Shown in pieces: positions 51,527 to 59,990 of a stretch of 64,000 bases of DNA (the first letter of the stretch is position 1; every line of letters begins with the position of its first letter). The notes under the pieces are model-generated. The model saw only the letters and a program-made list of their open reading frames with translations, ran no database searches and had not been told where the DNA came from. This DNA comes from Qipengyuania sp. ABI-127-1 (GTDB lineage Bacteria; Pseudomonadota; Alphaproteobacteria; Sphingomonadales; Sphingomonadaceae). Made by a program: the position numbers and the translations under genes. The stretch is from NCBI GenBank assembly GCA_022953095.1, contig JALJCR010000001.1, forward strand, positions 1,150,501 through 1,214,500. The letters are read 5' to 3'.

Positions 51527-52705
51527 GTGGAAACCAAAGCCGGCGATCCGGGCGCCTTTGCGCACTTCGACCTCGACCGTGTCGATAGCCCTGCCTTCGT
51601 GGTCGATGCAGCGAAGCTGCGCGCCAATTGCCAGATTCTGGCCGACATCCGCAACGCGGCGGACATCAAGGTGCTGGCCGCGCTCAAGGCGTTCAGCATG
51701 TGGTCGACCGCGCCGATCATCGGCGAATATCTCGATGGCGTGTGCACCTCCGGCCTGTGGGAAGCGCGGTTGGCGAGCGAATTCTACGATGGCGAGATCG
51801 CGACCTATTCGGCGGCCTACAAGCCCGAAGAGCTGGAGGAAGTCTGTCGGCTGTCGGACCATGTCATCTTCAATTCGCCCGGGCAGCTCGAACGCGCCAC
51901 GCTGATCCTCGACGCCGCACGCGCGGCAGGGCAGGATTTCGATGTCGGCCTGCGGATCAATCCGATGCACCCAACCGGTGAGGTGCCGCGCTACGATCCC
52001 TCCAGCCCCGGCAGCCGCCTCGGCTTCCCGATCGACCAGCTCACGCCCGAGATCATGGCGCAGGTCGACGGCATCCACTTCCACAATCTGTGCGAACAGG
52101 ATTTCGAACCGCTGCATGCCACCTGGGACAAGGTGTTCGACACGATCGAGCCGTGGTTCGGGCACCTCAAATGGATCAACATGGGCGGTGGCCACCACAT
52201 CACCCGCGCCGATTACCAGCGCGAGGAATTGGTCGAATTCCTCAAGGATGCCAAGGACGATACCGGCGCGGAAATCTATCTCGAACCGGGCGAGGCGGTG
52301 GCCTTGGATGCGGGCATATTGGTCGGCACGATTCTCGATACCGGGTTCAACGGGCTGCCGGTTGCGGTGGCGGATATCTCGGCCACCTGTCACATGCCCG
52401 ATGTGATCGAAGCGCCCTATCGCCCGGCAATGCTGGGTGAGAGCAGCGAGCGCGATGTGCCCGAGATACGCATTGGCGGCCCTTCCTGCCTCGCAGGTGA
52501 CGTGATCGGCGATTATCGCATCCCCGGCGGGGCGGAGGTGGGCAAGCGCTTCGCCTTCCTCGACCAGGCGCATTATTCGATGGTCAAGACGAACACGTTC
52601 AACGGCGTTCAGCTGCCCAGCATTTATCTATGGGACAGCGAGACCGACCAGCTCGAGCTGGTCAGGGAGTTCGGATACGAGACGTTCCGCGACCGGTTGA
52701 GCTGA
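51527..52705 (+). CDS. nspC: Carboxynorspermidine/carboxyspermidine decarboxylase
   Basis: NspC decarboxylates carboxyspermidine (or carboxynorspermidine) to spermidine (norspermidine). The 392-residue fold-type III PLP enzyme has Lys54 in LAALKAFS, HFHNLCEQD, NMGGGHHIT for phosphate binding, the EPGEAV segment, and the catalytic Cys in GPSCLAGD supplied across the dimer. The start is GTG at 51527, with GGGGGAG seven bases upstream, one base after the protease stop. Together with the synthase this completes the aspartate-semialdehyde route to triamines. Confidence 0.94.
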   Translation: METKAGDPGAFAHFDLDRVDSPAFVVDAAKLRANCQILADIRNAADIKVLAALKAFSMWSTAPIIGEYLDGVCTSGLWEARLASEFYDGEIATYSAAYKPEELEEVCRLSDHVIFNSPGQLERATLILDAARAAGQDFDVGLRINPMHPTGEVPRYDPSSPGSRLGFPIDQLTPEIMAQVDGIHFHNLCEQDFEPLHATWDKVFDTIEPWFGHLKWINMGGGHHITRADYQREELVEFLKDAKDDTGAEIYLEPGEAVALDAGILVGTILDTGFNGLPVAVADISATCHMPDVIEAPYRPAMLGESSERDVPEIRIGGPSCLAGDVIGDYRIPGGAEVGKRFAFLDQAHYSMVKTNTFNGVQLPSIYLWDSETDQLELVREFGYETFRDRLS

Positions 52706-52775
52706 AGCGCGATCTGTCGCAGCAGCGGCCCGACGCAACCTATGCGGGCCTTGCGCATTTTAGCTGCATATTCAC

Positions 52776-52803
52776 TTGCGGCACATGAGAATCCGTTTAT
52801 ATG
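52776..52803 (+). promoter_or_regulatory. Promoter of the ornithine decarboxylase transcript
   Basis: TTGCGG (52776-52781), a 16-base spacer and TATATG (52798-52803) suggest initiation near 52810, exactly where the structured leader begins. Confidence 0.45.
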
Positions 52804-52813
52804 CGCCGCTCCC

Positions 52814-52900
52814 GCTGCCCCAAGGGGACTTCCTAACCGCAAGGCAGCTTGTCGTTTCATGGACCGCAAGGTCTGTTTAGGGGGTCCCTTGAGTTGCAGC
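52814..52900 (+). ncRNA. speF-type leader RNA of ornithine decarboxylase
   Basis: The leader has a long-range helix, CAAGGGGAC (52821-52829) with GTCCCTTG (52884-52891, one bulge), enclosing a GACC-GCAA-GGTC hairpin (52862-52873). GCTGCC (52814-52819) can pair with GGCAGC (52843-52848) or with GCAGC (52896-52900), giving exclusive folds. It fits the alphaproteobacterial speF motif upstream of ornithine decarboxylase, recognised from memory. The 3' strand lies between the ribosome-binding site and the start codon. Confidence 0.6.
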
Positions 52901-54096
52901 ATTTCCCTGACGCCAAGGCTGTAGTCCGCGCCCTTTCGCCGGACGAACCGATCATTCTCAACCGCCCGCACGCCGCTGCGCGCGCGGCGCGTTTCTTCGT
53001 CGAGAAATTCCCGGGCAAGTCGCTCTATGCGGTGAAGGCGAATCCCTCGCCCGACCTGCTGCAGATCCTGTGGGACAACGGCGTCACGCATTACGACGTG
53101 GCCTCGATCGCCGAAGTGCGCCTGGTGCGCGCAACGCTGCCCGATGCCGTCCTGTGCTTCATGCACCCGGTGAAGGCGCCCAGCGCGATCCGCGAGGCCT
53201 ACCACCAGCACGGCGTGAAGACCTTCAGCCTCGACAGCGTCGAGGAACTGGAGAAGATCGTCGAGGCTTGTCGCGGCGAAGACGGCGAACCGGCGCAGGA
53301 CCTGCGCCTGTGCATCCGCCTGCGCGTTTCCAGCGAATATTCCGAACTCAGCCTCGCCTCGAAGTTCGGCTGCGACCTCACCGAAGCGCCCGAACTGCTG
53401 CAGCTGACCCGCCAGCATGCCGACTGGCTCGGCGTATGTTTCCACGTGGGCAGCCAGGCAATGACGCCCTTCGCCTATGTCCAGGCGCTCGAGCGCGTGC
53501 GCGTCGCCATCGGCGAGGCATCGGTGGTCATCGACATGGTCGATGTCGGCGGCGGCTTCCCGTCGGTCTATCCGGGCATGGAGCCTCCGCCGCTGGAGGA
53601 CTATTTCCAGATCATTCACCAGAACTTCTACAATTTGCCGGTCGCCTACAATGCCGAGCTGTGGTGCGAACCGGGCCGGGCGCTGTGCGCCGAATATTCG
53701 TCGCTGATCGTCAAGGTCGAGAAGCGCCGCGGCGAGGAACTCTACATCAACGACGGCGCCTATGGCGCGCTGTTCGATGCCGCCCACGTGGACTGGAAAT
53801 TCCCCGTCCGCGCGCTGGAAGACGACCTCATTAAGCCCGACATGGACTTCGCCTTCTACGGGCCGACCTGCGACGATGCCGATTACATGCAAGGCCCGTT
53901 TGTCCTGCCCGAGGACATTCAGGCTGGCGACTATATCGAGATCGGTATGCTCGGCGCTTATGGCGCGGCGATGAAGACCGATTTCAACGGTTTCGGCGCG
54001 GCCGAGCGAATCGTCGTCACCGACGAGCCGATGGCGAGCCTCTACGACGGCAGCCGCCAGCGTCCGGCAGCCGACAATGTGGTGAGTCTGCGCTAG
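52894..54096 (+). CDS. Ornithine/lysine decarboxylase (type III PLP)
   Basis: A 400-residue eukaryote-like ornithine decarboxylase that makes putrescine (or cadaverine). Lys48 in LYAVKANP binds PLP; the glycine motif is VDVGGGFPS, phosphate binding involves EPGRALC, and the catalytic Cys is in YGPTCDDAD. The predicted start is TTG at 52894, giving MQHFPDAKAVV, which matches the family N-terminus; AGGGGG lies nine bases upstream, inside the leader RNA. A TTG at 52849 falls in the middle of the leader and is unlikely. It supplies putrescine to the upstream triamine operon. Confidence 0.94.
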   Translation: MQHFPDAKAVVRALSPDEPIILNRPHAAARAARFFVEKFPGKSLYAVKANPSPDLLQILWDNGVTHYDVASIAEVRLVRATLPDAVLCFMHPVKAPSAIREAYHQHGVKTFSLDSVEELEKIVEACRGEDGEPAQDLRLCIRLRVSSEYSELSLASKFGCDLTEAPELLQLTRQHADWLGVCFHVGSQAMTPFAYVQALERVRVAIGEASVVIDMVDVGGGFPSVYPGMEPPPLEDYFQIIHQNFYNLPVAYNAELWCEPGRALCAEYSSLIVKVEKRRGEELYINDGAYGALFDAAHVDWKFPVRALEDDLIKPDMDFAFYGPTCDDADYMQGPFVLPEDIQAGDYIEIGMLGAYGAAMKTDFNGFGAAERIVVTDEPMASLYDGSRQRPAADNVVSLR

Positions 54097-54111
54097 GCCG
54101 CGAGCCTAGCG
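54091..54111. terminator. Palindrome holding both convergent stop codons
   Basis: CGCTAGGC (54091-54098), loop CGCGA, GCCTAGCG (54104-54111) form a perfect 8-bp stem. One arm contains the decarboxylase stop (54094-54096), the other the stop of the convergent sigma factor (54106-54108). No T-run follows on either strand, so a bidirectional terminator is only a possibility. Confidence 0.4.
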
Positions 54112-55332
54112 TGCGGCGCGAAGGACAAGCGCGTCGCGCTGCGCGATAAGCCATGCGCGCTCGGCGGAGCCTTCCTGCAAGCCGATCGCCGTGTCATAGG
54201 CCTGAATGGCTTCCCGCACGCGCTGGGTATGCGAAAGCAGTTCGGCCCCGACGGCGTGATAGGCGGGCGATCCTTCCAGCGCGGCGCAAGGCAGCTCCTC
54301 GAACTCTCTCAGCCCCGCGGCCGCACCTTGGAGCTTACGGATCGCGACGACCCGGTTGAGCCGAATGAAGGCGCTGTCCCTGATCGCGATCATGCGGTCG
54401 TATCGCGCGAGGACGCGGTTCCACGGGGCTGGGTCGGACTGTCGGCGCCGCGAGCACCATAGAGCCTGTATATCGGCCTGGAGCGTCCGCAGCGACGCGT
54501 CCTGTGCGGTATCGACCTGCCCGTAATAGTCTCTGGCACGTGCGAGCATGGGCCGGTCCCATAGCTGTGGGTCCTGGTCCTCGAGGGGGATCATCTTGCC
54601 CGCGGCATCGCGCCGAGCCGGTCGTCGCGCTTCCGAAAACCACAAGGCGGCGGCCAGCGCGTTCACCTGCGCGTTGCCCGGCATGAGCGTGGCCAGAATA
54701 TCGACCAGTTCGAGCGTCTGGCGGGCAAGCAGTGCTTGCTCGCCATCCGGATCGCTCGATGCGTGCGCTTGCGAATAGGCGATCTCGATCGTGCAGAGCA
54801 CGGACTCCAGCCGCTCGGCAAAAAAGCGGCTGTCGGGAATTTCGAACATGATCCCGCTGCCGGTGAGTTTCTTCTTGGCGCGTAGCAGCCTTTGGGAAAC
54901 CGCCGCAGGGCTGAGCAGGCAGGCACGCGAGATATGTTTCGCGCTGAAACCGCAGATGGTCGACAGGGCGAGGGCGACGCGCGAGGCGATGTCGATCGCC
55001 GGATGACAGCAGGCGAAGAACAGCGCGAGGCGGCGATCCGGGATCATGCTGCGTTCGCTCACGCTCACCTCCTCGTCAAACGATGCCGCCGCGTCGGCAT
55101 GTGCGCGCACGACGCGCGAATGGCGCAGGCTGTCGATCGCAATTCTTTGCGCCACGGCATAGAGCCACGCCGCCCAATCCCGCGGCGGCGAGCGAGTGGC
55201 GGCGGCGCGCACACATGCTTCCGCAAAAGCGTTTTCGGCCAGTTCGACATTGGCGAAGCGGGCGGAAAGCGCGGCGACGATGTGCAGCCGCTTTGCTCTG
55301 ACAGTCTCGGCCAGATCGACGCTGTTCGCCAA
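54106..55332 (-). CDS. ECF sigma factor with C-terminal extension (ECF42 type)
   Basis: A 408-residue RNA polymerase sigma factor. Region 2 (~15-80: RLHIVAALSARFANVELAEN, then DWAAWLYAVAQRIAIDSLR) and region 4 (~110-170, FACCHPAIDIASRVALALST) are followed by a ~230-residue helical, TPR-like extension (DUF6596). Together with the adjacent DGPF/YCII gene this is the ECF42 layout, where the extension rather than an anti-sigma factor controls activity. The start is taken as TTG at 55332, eight bases after the partner's stop; longer frames run back through the partner gene. Confidence 0.88.
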   Translation of the reverse strand: MANSVDLAETVRAKRLHIVAALSARFANVELAENAFAEACVRAAATRSPPRDWAAWLYAVAQRIAIDSLRHSRVVRAHADAAASFDEEVSVSERSMIPDRRLALFFACCHPAIDIASRVALALSTICGFSAKHISRACLLSPAAVSQRLLRAKKKLTGSGIMFEIPDSRFFAERLESVLCTIEIAYSQAHASSDPDGEQALLARQTLELVDILATLMPGNAQVNALAAALWFSEARRPARRDAAGKMIPLEDQDPQLWDRPMLARARDYYGQVDTAQDASLRTLQADIQALWCSRRRQSDPAPWNRVLARYDRMIAIRDSAFIRLNRVVAIRKLQGAAAGLREFEELPCAALEGSPAYHAVGAELLSHTQRVREAIQAYDTAIGLQEGSAERAWLIAQRDALVLRAAR

Positions 55333-55339
55333 ACCTGCC

Positions 55340-55678
55340 TTAACCCTCGTCGATACAGGGCCGGATTTCGACCGATCCGTCGCCCGCGAACGGAATGTCC
55401 TTGGCGATGGCCATCGCTTCATCGAGCGATGCGACCTCGACAAGGTAGAACCCGCCCAACTGCTCGCGCGCCTCGGCAAAGGGGCCGTCATGGACCATCG
55501 TCTCTTCGCCTTTGCGATGCAGTGTCGTCGCGGTTTCAGGGCCGTTCAACCCTTCGCCGCCGACGATGGCGGAGGCATGCGCTTCACCGAAGGCCTCGTG
55601 GCGTCGGATGATCTCGTTCCAGCCATCCTCGTCTTTGTAGTTGGCGTGATCTTCATGGATGAGAAGGACGTATTTCAT
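55340..55678 (-). CDS. YCII/DGPF-domain protein, sigma-factor partner
   Basis: A 112-residue protein of the YCII-related (DGPF) family. It begins MKYVLLIHED, carries the hallmark HDGPFAEAREQLGGFYLVE and ends DGSVEIRPC. Proteins of this family are encoded beside ECF42 sigma factors and are usually the main target of that sigma; their biochemical activity is unknown. AGGAG lies eight bases before the ATG. The sigma gene follows seven bases after the stop. Confidence 0.92.
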   Translation of the reverse strand: MKYVLLIHEDHANYKDEDGWNEIIRRHEAFGEAHASAIVGGEGLNGPETATTLHRKGEETMVHDGPFAEAREQLGGFYLVEVASLDEAMAIAKDIPFAGDGSVEIRPCIDEG

Positions 55679-55803
55679 CGTAGGTCTCCTGCGAGCCGAG
55701 ACCGGGAGCGGCCTCGCCTTCAAGACGAATGGCGATCTAGCATTTCGACAGCGGCGATGAAAATTATTGCAGCGGCCCGGGGGAACGAATGTTTACCCAT
55801 CCG

Positions 55804-56553
55804 TCAGGAGGTCGGTCCGTCGGCTGCGGCCGGACCTTTGGGCCTCTCCGCCGCATGGCGCTCGCGCCACTCCGCCATGCGCAGGGCCTTGTAGCGGCGC
55901 AGCAATTCCACCCGGCGTGGGCGGAAGCTGGTTTCTCCCGTCTCGAGGCTCTCGATCCGCGCAACTTCGAATGTGCGGTAGTCTTCGCGGAGCAGGCACC
56001 AGGCAACCAGCATCAGCGTGGTCGGGCTGTAGGACAGGCCGAGGGGGAAGATTTCGCGCGTGGTGCGGCGGTCCTGCCGGTCGCGATAGGCGATCCGGAG
56101 GCTCACCTCGTCCCAGCAGGCCTGGCGCAGCGAATCCAGATCGACCGCGATATCCGGGCGCTCCTTTGCCGGACGCCATGACCGCATGATCGCGTGCATG
56201 GCCTGGCGTGCCTGCCGGTCGGGCAGGGTGGCGATAATGCGGGCCAGCGCGTCTCGGCCTGCGCGGGCGAGACACTCGTCGCCCAATTCGTCGAGACTGC
56301 CCACGGCCAGCATCAGGGCCTCGGTTTCCAGCCGCGAGAAACTCTGCGGCGGCAGGGCCGGGTCTTCGGTCAGCGTATAGCCATAGCCCGCCGCGCCATC
56401 GATCAGCGCGCCGCCTGCGCGCAGGGTGGCGATATCGCGATAGAGCTGGCGCCGCGAGATTTCTGTCTCCGTCGCCAGCCGCTCGGCGGTGACGGGGGAG
56501 GGCAGCCGCCGGAGCACGGCGAGCAATCGCATGAGCCGGTCCTGTCGCGCCAT
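55804..56553 (-). CDS. WYL-domain transcriptional regulator (YafY type)
   Basis: A 249-residue regulator with an N-terminal DeoR-like winged HTH (QDRLMRLLAVLRRLPSPVTA, then ERLATETEISRRQLYRDIAT) and a C-terminal WYL domain (~130-235). SLRIAYRDRQDRRTTREIFP and GLSYSPTTLMLVAWCLLRED are the ligand-binding strands, although the W-Y-L triad is modified. It is divergent from the GST gene across 68 bp, so it probably controls that gene and itself. Ligand unknown; GAGG lies eight bases upstream of the ATG at 56553. Confidence 0.9.
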   Translation of the reverse strand: MARQDRLMRLLAVLRRLPSPVTAERLATETEISRRQLYRDIATLRAGGALIDGAAGYGYTLTEDPALPPQSFSRLETEALMLAVGSLDELGDECLARAGRDALARIIATLPDRQARQAMHAIMRSWRPAKERPDIAVDLDSLRQACWDEVSLRIAYRDRQDRRTTREIFPLGLSYSPTTLMLVAWCLLREDYRTFEVARIESLETGETSFRPRRVELLRRYKALRMAEWRERHAAERPKGPAAADGPTS

Positions 56554-56621
56554 CACTACTGCCTCTTTCTGTCAGCAGGGCGGATATATCCCGTGCGACG
56601 TGCAATCGAAAGGAGAACCTT

Positions 56622-57194
56622 ATGCCGACCCTATATCATGCGCCCCAATCGCGCTCCGACACAGTCGTGGACCTGATCCGGATGCTGGGCGCAGATGTGG
56701 ATGTGAAAGAAGTCACCATCCCCCGGCAGGACGGGTCGGGCGTGTCCGATCCGGCCAATCCGCATCCCGAAAAGAAAGTGCCCTATCTGGTCGATGGCGA
56801 CGAGCATGTGCGCGAGCGCGGGGCAATCATGCTGTATCTGACCGATGCCTATCCGCAGACCGGGCTGGGGCCGCTGCCGGGCGATAGGGGCCGCGGCGCC
56901 TATCTGTCCTGGCTATCCTATTATCAGGGCGTGATGGAGCCGCTATTGATCCTCAAATTCGCAGGGCTAGCGCACCCTGCGATCGAAGCGGGGATAGGCA
57001 CCGAAGCGACCATGCTGGAGCAACTGGCCGCTCCGCTGCGCAAGGGACCGTGGCTGCTAGGCGAAGCATTCAGCGCGGCGGACATGCTGTGCAGTTCCCC
57101 GTTCCAATGGTTTTCCGACATGCTGCCCGAACAGGCCGAAATCCGCGACTGGGCCGTGCGCTGCGCCGCGAAAATGCGCGACCCGGAAACCTAG
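56622..57194 (+). CDS. Glutathione S-transferase family protein
   Basis: A 190-residue GST-like protein: an N-terminal thioredoxin fold with TLYHAPQSRSDTVVDLI and the cis-Pro segment KKVPYLVDGDEHVRERGAI (19 residues), and a helical C-terminal domain with WLLGEAFSAADM. The catalytic residue may be Tyr5 or Ser11/Ser13; subgroup is unclear. At 190 residues it is slightly short. AAGGAGAACCTT precedes the ATG. The divergent WYL regulator suggests inducible expression. Confidence 0.9.
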   Translation: MPTLYHAPQSRSDTVVDLIRMLGADVDVKEVTIPRQDGSGVSDPANPHPEKKVPYLVDGDEHVRERGAIMLYLTDAYPQTGLGPLPGDRGRGAYLSWLSYYQGVMEPLLILKFAGLAHPAIEAGIGTEATMLEQLAAPLRKGPWLLGEAFSAADMLCSSPFQWFSDMLPEQAEIRDWAVRCAAKMRDPET

Positions 57195-57207
57195 GGACGG
57201 TCGCCGA

Positions 57208-57987
57208 TCAGCTTCGCCCGTGTCTGGCGCGATGCGCGTCGAGCACGGGTTTCACGCGGCTCAGCGCTTCGCCTACGAGGTCGGGAAACTGCTCTTGGCC
57301 GAGCTCGAATACGGCATTGTGCGCCGCCACGATGCGCTGCGCATCGGCCCAGTCGACCCCCAGTTCGACAGCCCATTCGTAAAAATCATCTGCCGCACCC
57401 GTGCGCGGCTCCAGCGCCTTGGCCAGTGTCGGATGGAAGCCTAGTCGCCCGGTGAAGGGTAGCAGCGACAATGGGAAGCCCTTGCGCAGATACACGAAGG
57501 TATCGTCGACATGGATCGTCCCGCTCGCACGGTGCAGTGCAAGGATGGAGGAGAAATGGACGTTCTCGTTTTCGGTAACCAGCGCGACGCCGCGCGGGAT
57601 CGAAAAGGCGAGGTCATCCGCATATTGCTGCATCAGGGCGTCATCTTCGCAGCGGAGCTCCTGCCAGTCGAGATTGGGCGCAATTTCCAGATGACGCGAG
57701 GTTCCGTAATGCCTGGCTTGCGGAAACGCCTTTTGCATCCACTCGCAATGGACCGTGTGGAAGGGATGCAGGTTGAGCACCGCCTCGACTCTGCTGCCAC
57801 CATCGGTCAGCGTATCGACCCGGGCGCGGATGTCGTCATCGAACGCATAGCTGTCGAGAAAAACGAAATTGCCGCTCGCCAGCCGAACCAACGAGCATTG
57901 CGTGCCGATATCGAAGAATCCACCTATCCGGAAGCTGCCGCGCACGGTCCAGAACCCGTCGCCCAGATCGATGAAGGCGTCGCTCAT
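57208..57987 (-). CDS. MBL-like protein without the canonical zinc motif
   Basis: A 259-residue cytoplasmic protein that looks like a metallo-beta-lactamase fold (N-terminal strand pairs GFWTVRGSFRIGGFFDIGTQ, then SLVRLASGNFVFLDSYAF) but reads HPFHTVHCEW where HxHxDH is expected. The histidines may still bind metal in another way. HVDDTFVYLRKG is the later strand. Function is unknown. It is coupled to the upstream nitroreductase by a four-base overlap, so a shared redox or detoxification role is possible. Confidence 0.75.
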   Translation of the reverse strand: MSDAFIDLGDGFWTVRGSFRIGGFFDIGTQCSLVRLASGNFVFLDSYAFDDDIRARVDTLTDGGSRVEAVLNLHPFHTVHCEWMQKAFPQARHYGTSRHLEIAPNLDWQELRCEDDALMQQYADDLAFSIPRGVALVTENENVHFSSILALHRASGTIHVDDTFVYLRKGFPLSLLPFTGRLGFHPTLAKALEPRTGAADDFYEWAVELGVDWADAQRIVAAHNAVFELGQEQFPDLVGEALSRVKPVLDAHRARHGRS

Positions 57988-58676
57988 TCGAATCCGACGA
58001 AACGCGCCGCCTCGTCCACGCCTTTGCGTTCGCTGACAACGGCGTTGGCGGGGAAGCTTTCGTCCGGCCAGCCCATGGCGACCGCCTTCATGATTACCTG
58101 ATCGTCCGGTATGCCTGCATGTTCGCGCACCACCGGGCTCTGCATGATTCCCTGGCTGTTGATGACGCAGCCCAGTCCACGCGACCAGGCAGCATTAACC
58201 AACGCGGTGGTGACCGCGCCGCAGTCGAAAGGTGTGTCGTCGCTGCCCGATAGTTCTTTGTCATAGGTCACGATCACGCAGACCGGTGCATCGAACTGGC
58301 GGAACCCGCGCAGCACCCAGTCCTGCCGCTTGTCCTTGTTGTCGCGCTCGATTCCCATCGCGCCGAACAGTTGCTTGGCGACGCCGATCTGGCGTTCGCG
58401 GTGGACGCCGGCAAAGGGCTCGCCGCGGCGGAACTCGCGGCTGTCCGGCACACCGGCAAGGATGTTCTCCGTGTTGCCCTTGCGAATGCGGTTGAGCGGC
58501 TCGCCGGTGATGACGTGGAAATGCCACGGCTGCGTGTTCATCGAGGTTGGCGAGCGCATCGCCAGCGTGAGGATTTCCTCGATCAGCGCGCGCGGCACCG
58601 GCTTGTCGAGATAGCCCCTGATCGAGCGGCGATCCATCACCACCTCTTCATAGGTCATGTCCCGATTGCCGCTCAT
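57984..58676 (-). CDS. FMN-dependent nitroreductase
   Basis: A 230-residue nitroreductase-family oxidoreductase. DRRSIRGYLDKPVPRALIEE and AMRSPTSMNTQPWHFHVIT form the FMN site; GLGCVINSQGIMQSP and VAMGWPDESFPAN (the GxxD/P segment) close it. Substrate unknown (quinones, nitroaromatics). GGGAGAG lies upstream of the ATG at 58676. It leads a two-gene operon with the MBL-like protein. Confidence 0.92.
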   Translation of the reverse strand: MSGNRDMTYEEVVMDRRSIRGYLDKPVPRALIEEILTLAMRSPTSMNTQPWHFHVITGEPLNRIRKGNTENILAGVPDSREFRRGEPFAGVHRERQIGVAKQLFGAMGIERDNKDKRQDWVLRGFRQFDAPVCVIVTYDKELSGSDDTPFDCGAVTTALVNAAWSRGLGCVINSQGIMQSPVVREHAGIPDDQVIMKAVAMGWPDESFPANAVVSERKGVDEAARFVGFE

Positions 58677-58738
58677 TCCACTCTCTCCCTTTTCGATGGC
58701 GGGAGGCTTAGCGCGCCGACTCGGTGGCGCAAAATCCC

Positions 58739-59920
58739 TTACGGTATCGCGGGAAGGCAGGTGCCGATCGCGGGGGCGGGGAACAGGCGACAATCGAGAA
58801 ACACCGCTTCGGCTCCTCCTGCACTTGCGGCGACGAAGCTGAAGCGCAAGTTGCGGCGGGCGCTCTCGGTCAGCGGAAGAGCAGTCGGGACGGCGCTGGC
58901 ATCGCTCCACCCCTGCACGCGGCAATAGCCGCCGCCGGTGCACAGGCTGCGCGCGCGCTCGACCAGCGCCTGGGGCGAGTCGCCCGGCGCAACGAGAACG
59001 AAATGCACGCCCGCGCCCGGCGAAGAAGGGGAAGGGTCGTCATCGCCGGGGCGTGCAACGGTCTCGCGGGTGATGCTGCGCACACTTTCTCCGCTTTGCA
59101 GCAGGGTCGGCAGCGGATTGGCACTGGCCACAGCGAGCGCGGTTTGGCGCAGCTTCAACGGATCGGGCTCGCCCCCGTCATAGCGGGCCGACAGGGCGGT
59201 ACGGCTGCCCCAGAAACCGCGCCAGCGAAAGAAGATATGCGGTCCGACCTGCGCCACCTTGTCGAGCCGGTCGCTCCACCAGGGATAGACGTAGTCGGCA
59301 TGGAAATGCGTGGCATTGCCGACCGGGGCATGGGTGGCACCGCCGAGCATCTCTTCGGCGCGGGCGCGGGCATTGCGCCATGCGGCATCCGAATAGCGTC
59401 GCGCGAGCGAACCGTCGCAGGTAAAACTGAACTGGCAGCCGGTCGGCCGCTGCGAGCCTTCGAAGACCACGCCGCACACAGTCTTTGCGAAGGCGGGGTG
59501 CCGCACGCGATTGAGGATCACCTGCATGACCGCGCGCTGGTCGCCATCGTTATTGCCCGCTTCGGCCATACCCGCCAGCGCGAGACAGTCGCGTGCGCGG
59601 GTCCTATCGGCACTGCTGGCGCTAAAGGCGAAGGGCGTGGCCTTGCCGGGGCCGACTGCCGCGAAATCGACGGAGGCGTTGCGCGCCTGCGCATCGTCGG
59701 CGGAAAGTTGGGACAGGATAATCGTGTCGTCACCCCCGGCAGGCAGGTCGGGAAGGTCGGGCGCTTCCGCCACGATCGCAGGCGGTGACGATTGGTCGGG
59801 TGTTGCAGGGACGCTACCGAACAGCGCCAGCGGCACGAACGGCAGCAATATGAGGCCCGCCAGCGCCAGAAAGGGCACCGGATCGCGTCCGGATTGCGCT
59901 GTTAGAGCGGGATCGTCCAT
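58739..59920 (-). CDS. Cell wall hydrolase, SleB/CwlJ type, membrane-anchored
   Basis: A 393-residue envelope protein. An N-terminal membrane segment (~17-37, FLALAGLILLPFVPLALFG) anchors it. A Hydrolase_2 (SleB) domain spans ~105-235: CLALAGMAEAGNNDGDQRAV, QVILNRVRHPAFAKTVCGVV, with the conserved Glu replaced by the Met-Ala-Glu stretch, and the later ATHFHADYVYPWW. The C-terminal ~150 residues are Pro/Ser-rich, then a small cysteine-containing module. A peptidoglycan transglycosylase or amidase role is likely. Confidence 0.88.
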   Translation of the reverse strand: MDDPALTAQSGRDPVPFLALAGLILLPFVPLALFGSVPATPDQSSPPAIVAEAPDLPDLPAGGDDTIILSQLSADDAQARNASVDFAAVGPGKATPFAFSASSADRTRARDCLALAGMAEAGNNDGDQRAVMQVILNRVRHPAFAKTVCGVVFEGSQRPTGCQFSFTCDGSLARRYSDAAWRNARARAEEMLGGATHAPVGNATHFHADYVYPWWSDRLDKVAQVGPHIFFRWRGFWGSRTALSARYDGGEPDPLKLRQTALAVASANPLPTLLQSGESVRSITRETVARPGDDDPSPSSPGAGVHFVLVAPGDSPQALVERARSLCTGGGYCRVQGWSDASAVPTALPLTESARRNLRFSFVAASAGGAEAVFLDCRLFPAPAIGTCLPAIP

Positions 59921-59990
59921 CCCGGCTATCTAGGCCGAAAATCGCCGCTCGTCAGTCCCTTGTCGGCTGCTCGCGACAAAAGCGCGCAGC

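Noticed and set aside
52849..52893. A TTG start for ornithine decarboxylase at 52849
   Set aside because: It falls inside the structured leader and adds 15 residues unlike the family; TTG 52894 gives the expected N-terminus and has AGGGGG upstream.
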